From: Fischerella sp. PCC 9605
GTDB taxonomy: Bacteria > Cyanobacteriota > Cyanobacteriia > Cyanobacteriales > Nostocaceae
Assembly: GCF_000517105.1 (NCBI RefSeq)
Contig: NZ_KI912148.1
Coordinates: 800,518 to 864,517, forward strand
Direction of reading: 5' to 3'
Length of the DNA: 64,000 nt
Made by a program: the position numbers and the translations under genes. This document shows, piece after piece, positions 63,070 to 64,000 of this stretch (positions are counted from its first letter, which is position 1; every line of letters begins with the position of its first letter). The notes beneath the pieces are model-generated. The model saw only the letters and a program-made list of their open reading frames with translations. It was not told the DNA's origin and searched no databases.

Positions 63070-64000
63070 TCATTTTAGTCGTGTCACACTATTAGTCAGC
63101 ACAGCATTCAAAACAAAAAATGAGGCAAAGGAAAAAACGGCGCTAGCATAAAAGACCGCTTGTGTTCCCCAAATTGCATCGACGATGCTTCCTAAAAGGG
63201 GGCCAAGTGTCTGTCCCCATGACTGAATCGTTGAGTTTATCCCCATAAAACCAGCTCTAGATTCTTGTGAGGAAAGCATTGCTAACAGTGCTTGGGTAGA
63301 TGGGAATGCTATACCTTGAGCTGCTCCCAGGAAAAAAATCGGAATCAACAGCAGCCAAACATTATTAACTGTAGGAACAATCAATAATCCCAAACCAGAA
63401 AGAATGAAAGAAATTTTAATGAGTTGAATTTGTGAGAAATGCCGCGTCAATAATCCTAATTGGGAAGCAACTAAGGCAAGGGATAATGATAGACTAGTTA
63501 AGATAATGCCAATGACTGGTTCAGAAGCACCGAGTTTAGTTCCTGCAAAGATTGGGATGTAAGTTAAGCAGGCTCCTACTTGCAGCATGAACAGAGACAT
63601 TATTGCAAATAGCAGTCCAAATACCTGACGATTGTTAATGCTCCTCCAAGTATTTTTTAGATAGGGTTTAAGTTGGAAATTTTGTACACTATGTTCCTGC
63701 TTTGGCAGCTTCATTGTTGTTAACACCATTACTGCAACTGGAATAGCAAATAACGATGTCAGAAATGGATATCGCCAACTAAAAGAAGCTAATAACCCAC
63801 CAATGAGAGGAAAAATTGCCGAACTAATCCCATTCAAGCTGGCAACAAATGCCATTACAGAGGTTAACTTTTTCCCTGTATAAAGATCGCTGATGATAGT
63901 TAGTTGCAGAGATTCTAGGCTAGCAGTACCAATACCCTGCAAAATTCGCCATTCTACAAGGCTACGAAAGTTAGGAGCAAAACCGCTTAAAGCTCCGCCA
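63070..64000 (-). CDS. Major facilitator superfamily transporter, partial at the window edge
   Basis: The frame runs off the right edge; at least 310 residues are visible, of a 12-helix MFS protein. It shows WRILQGIGTASLESLQLTII, GGLLASFSWRYPF and PIFFLGAAQGIAFPSTQALLA, and resembles drug:proton antiporters of the 12-TM Bcr/EmrD type. The N-terminal part, with the first helices, is outside the window. Substrate unknown. Confidence 0.85.
   Translation of the reverse strand, partial: GGALSGFAPNFRSLVEWRILQGIGTASLESLQLTIISDLYTGKKLTSVMAFVASLNGISSAIFPLIGGLLASFSWRYPFLTSLFAIPVAVMVLTTMKLPKQEHSVQNFQLKPYLKNTWRSINNRQVFGLLFAIMSLFMLQVGACLTYIPIFAGTKLGASEPVIGIILTSLSLSLALVASQLGLLTRHFSQIQLIKISFILSGLGLLIVPTVNNVWLLLIPIFFLGAAQGIAFPSTQALLAMLSSQESRAGFMGINSTIQSWGQTLGPLLGSIVDAIWGTQAVFYASAVFSFASFFVLNAVLTNSVTRLK

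Overview
The window comes from a filamentous, probably heterocyst-forming cyanobacterium (Nostocales type). The evidence is frequent HIP1 palindromes (GCGATCGC), low GC with GC-rich islands, photosystem II genes psbM and psbK, heptamer repeats between genes, many small non-autonomous transposon-like palindromes, and NACHT/NB-ARC, WD40 and caspase genes. No organism name can be proved from the sequence. I found no rRNA, tRNA, CRISPR array or intact transposase.

Region 1 (291-16000) is a Wzx/Wzy-type exopolysaccharide cluster, all on the + strand: CapD-like sugar-nucleotide dehydratase, flippase, polymerase, three glycosyltransferases, beta-helix carbohydrate-active protein, phosphoglycosyl transferase, FemAB/GNAT-like acyltransferase, methyltransferase, DegT-type sugar aminotransferase and a Wzc-like copolymerase with kinase domain. 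It is followed by two MITEs sharing one terminal repeat and by a GNAT gene. Region 2 (17754-24825) looks like a compact small-molecule pathway: desaturase-type membrane oxygenase, Gdx/SugE-like SMR exporter, AGAT/CyrA/SxtG-type amidinotransferase, HisC-like aminotransferase, keto-acid-type methyltransferase, PLP decarboxylase and a second methyltransferase. The product should be a guanidino compound, which I cannot name. This is the best candidate for an undescribed biosynthetic system.

Region 3 (24852-37482) is mostly housekeeping: CHAD, DUF3616, NIL-ferredoxin, TxlA-like thioredoxin, CNNM/CorC-like protein, an ArsR regulator with two matching operators around it, M3 peptidase, DUF928, tandem Usp, psbM, a 2Fe-2S ferredoxin, psbK and tgt. 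Region 4 (37540-53000) is accessory: a frameshifted vMAP-HTH/NB-ARC/14xWD40 NLR-like protein with a duplicated P-loop, remnants of a second vMAP gene and of a filamentous haemagglutinin gene, a dynamin/IRG-like GTPase followed by a run of very small membrane proteins, an unrecognised three-gene cassette, a decayed secreted-protein gene between 21-bp repeats, cobS, comF, an HTH regulator, and a Pepco-like protein next to a truncated caspase.

Region 5 (52947-64000) holds GNAT, MiaE-type hydroxylase, DUF1772-like and MOSC genes, then an iron locus (FTR1 permease, ferritin-like protein, helix-hairpin-helix lipoprotein, two-domain multicopper oxidase) with a Fur-box-like site upstream of the oxidase. 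Beyond it lie a CoA-binding protein, a GC-rich gene with an attC-like site at its 3' side (a possible stray integron cassette) that abuts a 5'-truncated ion-channel fragment, a small membrane protein paralogous to the ArsR-linked one, and an MFS transporter cut by the window edge.
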